Below the pieces are notes generated by a model, which saw nothing but the letters and a program-made list of their open reading frames with translations, had not been told where the DNA came from and ran no database searches. The position numbers were made by a program, and so were the translations under genes. Shown here in pieces: positions 5,117 to 7,201 of a DNA stretch of 7,201 nt (positions are counted from its first letter, which is position 1; each line of letters opens with the position of its first letter). Origin of the DNA: Marivivens sp. (GTDB taxonomy: Bacteria; Pseudomonadota; Alphaproteobacteria; Rhodobacterales; Rhodobacteraceae). The stretch spans positions 1-7,201 of the forward strand of contig JAHEBR010000105.1 of assembly GCA_024642185.1 (NCBI GenBank). Reading direction: 5' to 3'.

Positions 5117-5980
5117 TCAGCCCCGCATCTCAAGGGCGCGGGCGATGACGTCATCAAAGTCTTGCGCGGATCTGACGGCCATCATGTCTTCCGCCGTGAC
5201 CGTCAGGCCCCAGCGGCGGGCCATCGCCGCATAGCGCGGCTGGCGGTGGGCCAGCGCGCGGGCATAGGTCCAGCGGATAAATGCGTCGGGATCGACCTTA
5301 TCGGGGGCCTTGCCGGTCTCGGCGAGGTATTCCGCCCAAGCTGCCTCGAGAAACTCGGGCTGATAGGCCATCGGTTTCGGCGCGCGGTCAAAGCGGCGGA
5401 CAAGCTCGGCCGTGTGCGCCTCGCTGCCTTTGATCCAGACCATGAGCGTCTGCGCGGCCAGCTCGGACATAATCGGATCGTTCGAATCCTCGGGATCGAC
5501 CCACTCGCAGATCGACCCGCCCGTATCGCAGACGAAATGCGGATAGCCGTAAAGCGCCTCGGCGCGGCGGATGAAATAGCCGGTGTCCATCAGCGCCGAA
5601 ATCTCGGCCTTGCGAAACTGTTCCTGCCGCTCGCGGTAGACATCCATGGGCAAGCCGCCGAGGGCGGGATCGCCCGGTTTGCCGAGATAGGAGGCGACGG
5701 GTGTGAGATTGTTGAAGGTGATGTTCGAGCCGAGATAGATCGAATCCGTCATCAGAAGCTCGCGCAGGAACGGAACCTTCATCGCCTCGCGCTTGGCGTT
5801 GTCGACGATCAGCTCGCCCATATAGCGGGTGCCGATCCGGTAATCGATCGAGTAGTGGAACCAGTGCCCCTCGGCCCGCAGGATATTGGAAACATGCGTC
5901 TTTCCCAGTCCGGACATGCCGAACAGGAGGACGTGTTTGCGCGGCGCGGCGCGCCAGTCTTGGGCCGTTTCATAGATCAT
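5117..5980 (-). CDS. P-loop NTPase/kinase-like protein of unknown function
   Basis: I do not recognise a characterised family for this 287-residue protein. It has a clean Walker A motif, G-M-S-G-L-G-K-T-H at residues 21-29, directly after a hydrophobic strand (H-V-L-L-F), so it should bind ATP or GTP. Soon after comes F-H-Y-S-I-D-Y-R-I-G-T-R-Y (41-53), placed like the substrate-binding Asp/Arg region of small-molecule kinases. A hydrophobic strand ending in Asp (H-F-V-C-D-T-G-G-S, 148-156) could be Walker B. The C-terminal half is charged and helical. No signal peptide or membrane segment is seen, so it is probably cytoplasmic. The start is bounded: an in-frame TAG lies four codons upstream, and ATG 5980 is the only start before the P-loop. 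Its ribosome binding site is weak. It lies between an EamA transporter gene (38 bp) and metA (41 bp), probably cotranscribed. A kinase-like role is inference; 'ATPase' is the safe label. Confidence 0.85.
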   Translation of the reverse strand: MIYETAQDWRAAPRKHVLLFGMSGLGKTHVSNILRAEGHWFHYSIDYRIGTRYMGELIVDNAKREAMKVPFLRELLMTDSIYLGSNITFNNLTPVASYLGKPGDPALGGLPMDVYRERQEQFRKAEISALMDTGYFIRRAEALYGYPHFVCDTGGSICEWVDPEDSNDPIMSELAAQTLMVWIKGSEAHTAELVRRFDRAPKPMAYQPEFLEAAWAEYLAETGKAPDKVDPDAFIRWTYARALAHRQPRYAAMARRWGLTVTAEDMMAVRSAQDFDDVIARALEMRG

Positions 5981-6018
5981 GGCAATTGCCTAGCGGGGGG
6001 CCGATCCGAGGTCCAGCA

Positions 6019-6921
6019 TTATCTGGCGCGGCGCAAGAGCCGCCCGTCGATGACCAGAAGGCCAAGCGCGATCACGGCAAAGCCCAGATAGGCGTTGGGT
6101 GCGAGGGTCTCGCCATAAACGATGGCCCCGAGGACGATGGCAATCGGCGCGATCAGGAGGGTGACGAGGCTGAGATTGCCCGCGCCCGCCATGATCAGGA
6201 CGCGGTAGAACAGGAGGTAGGCGACCGCCGAGGCCATGACCCCCAGATAGAGCAGCCCCGCCCATGTGGTTGCCGCCAGATCGACGCTTGGGATGCCGTC
6301 GAAAGTCAGGGCCAGCGGGATCATGATGAGGCTCGAGACGGTGAGGGTCGAGGCGGCGCCGACCTCGGCCCGAAGCCCCGCCATGGCAAAGCGCCCCACC
6401 GCACCGGCCACCGCATAGCTCATCGTGGCACAAACCACGGCGATCTGGCCGAGCGAGAAGGGGTCGAGCTGTTTCAGCGACGAGATACCGATTGCGAGGA
6501 CGACGCCGATGAAACCCAAGGCCACACCGCCAAGTTTGCGCAAGGTGAGCCGCTCATCGGCAAAGACGAGCGCCGCCAGAAGCACCGTGAAGATCGCCGT
6601 CATCGAATTGAGAATGCCGGCGAGGCCAGAGGGGATATGCTGCTGCCCCCAGACGATCAGGGTAAAGGGCACGACGTTGTTCAGAACGCTCGACAAGGCG
6701 ATCAGGGCCCAGCGTTTGCCCCCCTTCGGCAGCGGCAGGCCGCGCGCAAAGACCCAGAGCCAGAGGATCGCAGCGCCGGTGACAACGCGGAAGGCCACGA
6801 CCGTGAACACCGGCACCTCTTCGAGCACCGCTCTGTTCGACAGGAAAGAGCCGCCCCAGATTGCGCTGAGCACAAAGAGGAGAAGCCAGCCTTCGAGGGA
6901 AAGGGTCTTTTGCTGTGTCAT
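6019..6921 (-). CDS. DMT superfamily (EamA) transporter
   Basis: This 300-residue inner-membrane protein has two EamA repeats (residues about 12-145 and 157-292) and about ten hydrophobic helices, the normal size for the drug/metabolite transporter superfamily. The first helix carries the usual S-A-I-W-G-G-S-F (19-26). The end of the first repeat is recognisable from F-T-V-L-L-A-A-L-V-F-A-D-E-R-L-T (111-126), and its counterpart in the second repeat is I-V-L-G-A-I-V-Y-G-E-T-L (262-273), both with the conserved acidic residue after the helix. The basic C-terminus (R-L-L-R-R-A-R) should lie in the cytoplasm. The substrate is unknown; relatives export amino acids, drugs or other metabolites. The start at 6921 fits the family but has no clear Shine-Dalgarno. 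It follows another EamA gene by 53 bp and is followed by the P-loop gene after 38 bp. A metabolic link to metA is possible but not shown. Confidence 0.93.
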   Translation of the reverse strand: MTQQKTLSLEGWLLLFVLSAIWGGSFLSNRAVLEEVPVFTVVAFRVVTGAAILWLWVFARGLPLPKGGKRWALIALSSVLNNVVPFTLIVWGQQHIPSGLAGILNSMTAIFTVLLAALVFADERLTLRKLGGVALGFIGVVLAIGISSLKQLDPFSLGQIAVVCATMSYAVAGAVGRFAMAGLRAEVGAASTLTVSSLIMIPLALTFDGIPSVDLAATTWAGLLYLGVMASAVAYLLFYRVLIMAGAGNLSLVTLLIAPIAIVLGAIVYGETLAPNAYLGFAVIALGLLVIDGRLLRRAR

Positions 6922-6974
6922 GCCGGCACGCTATGGCCGCGCCAACCTTCTCGCAATCCGTTTCCTGCGGCTTC

Positions 6975-7201
6975 TCAGGCCTTGGCCGAGCGGGTGATGT
7001 TGATCCAGTTGCCCGCGAAGATCAGCGCCGCACCGAGGAAGACCAAGGCATCGAGCGGTTCGCTGTAGAAAAGCGCGCCGACGATGGCGATCACCGGCAG
7101 GCGTGCGAAATCTATCGGCATGACGATCGAGGCCGGGGCGATGCGAAGGGCGTTGGTCAGGCAGAAATGCGCAAGAAGCCCCGCGCAGCCGATGAGGAAA
7201 A
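6975..7201 (-). CDS. DMT superfamily (EamA) transporter, C-terminal part (5' end outside window)
   Basis: The minus strand encodes the last 74 residues of a second EamA transporter, ending at a TGA (6975-6977). The frame reads F-L-I-G-C-A-G-L-L-A-H-F-C-L-T-N-A-L-R-I-A, then P-A-S-I-V-M-P-I-D-F-A-R-L-P, G-A-L-F-Y-S-E-P-L-D and a final helix A-A-L-I-F-A-G-N-W-I-N. The hydrophobic helices and the 'Y-S-E-P-L-D' turn are typical of the end of the second EamA repeat. The 'P-I-D-F-A-R-L-P' stretch resembles the RhaT/SAM-uptake-like branch more than the complete neighbour, so the two are not recent duplicates. The substrate is unknown. It is probably the upstream gene of the same minus-strand block, 53 bp before the complete EamA gene. 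Confidence 0.85.
   Translation of the reverse strand, partial: FLIGCAGLLAHFCLTNALRIAPASIVMPIDFARLPVIAIVGALFYSEPLDALVFLGAALIFAGNWINITRSAKA

Noticed and set aside
6922..6974. Weak -35/-10-like hexamers upstream of the complete EamA gene
   Set aside because: TTGCGA and TAGCGT are poor matches, and a start there would make the message essentially leaderless. The gap is more simply an operon-internal spacer.
4089..7068. Long plus-strand open frames (about 330-360 codons each) opposite metA, the P-loop gene and the EamA gene
   Set aside because: They are antisense to well-supported genes, are rich in Arg/Gly/His/Asp with no domain signature, and arise from high GC bias with few stop codons.
1..7201. 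Mobile elements, CRISPR arrays, tRNA/rRNA genes, toxin-antitoxin or defence systems
   Set aside because: Looked for on both strands; no terminal repeats, spaced direct repeats, transposase or integrase motifs or tRNA-like structures were seen. All space is taken by compact housekeeping-type genes.

Overview
The window is high-GC DNA with a strong preference for G/C at codon third positions. Its protein families and gene order fit an alphaproteobacterium, most likely of the Rhodobacterales (Rhodobacter/Paracoccus-type). The supporting signs are an S9 protein with the roughly 30-residue N-terminal extension usual in alphaproteobacteria, a MetA-type homoserine acyltransferase, a one-domain PPK2, and a -10 element without the final T, as is common in Rhodobacter. 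The genus cannot be fixed from this sequence alone.

Layout. At the left edge is the N-terminal third of an enoyl-CoA hydratase/isomerase gene on the minus strand (1-317). It is divergent from a PaaI-type hotdog thioesterase on the plus strand (376-804). A 147-bp AT-rich gap then holds a convincing sigma-70-type promoter and a short leader hairpin. These serve the ribosomal protein operon rplM-rpsI (L13 and S9, 952-1899), which ends at a strong intrinsic terminator. Immediately beyond the terminator lies a PaiB-type FMN-binding protein gene (1978-2601).

From 2598 to the right edge everything reads on the minus strand. In transcription order the genes are the C-terminal end of a DMT/EamA transporter (cut by the right edge), a second complete EamA transporter, a P-loop protein of unknown function, metA (by its specificity residue probably a homoserine O-acetyltransferase), ppk2 (polyphosphate kinase 2), and a TetR-family regulator. 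Gaps are 53, 38, 41 and 74 bp, and ppk2 overlaps the regulator by 8 bp. No intrinsic terminator is visible inside this block, so it may be one long transcript or a few nested ones. The regulator gene and the paiB-like gene meet tail to tail with a 4-bp overlap.

Functional reading. The left part is acyl-CoA metabolism next to a housekeeping translation operon. The right part combines methionine biosynthesis, nucleotide/polyphosphate balance, metabolite transport and a transcription factor. I see no mobile element, CRISPR array, tRNA, rRNA, phage gene or defence cassette. This looks like ordinary core chromosome. The least explained item is the P-loop protein at 5117-5980. The most checkable regulatory points are the T-less -10 and leader hairpin of rplM, the paiB-like gene pressed against a terminator, and the ppk2/tetR coupling.
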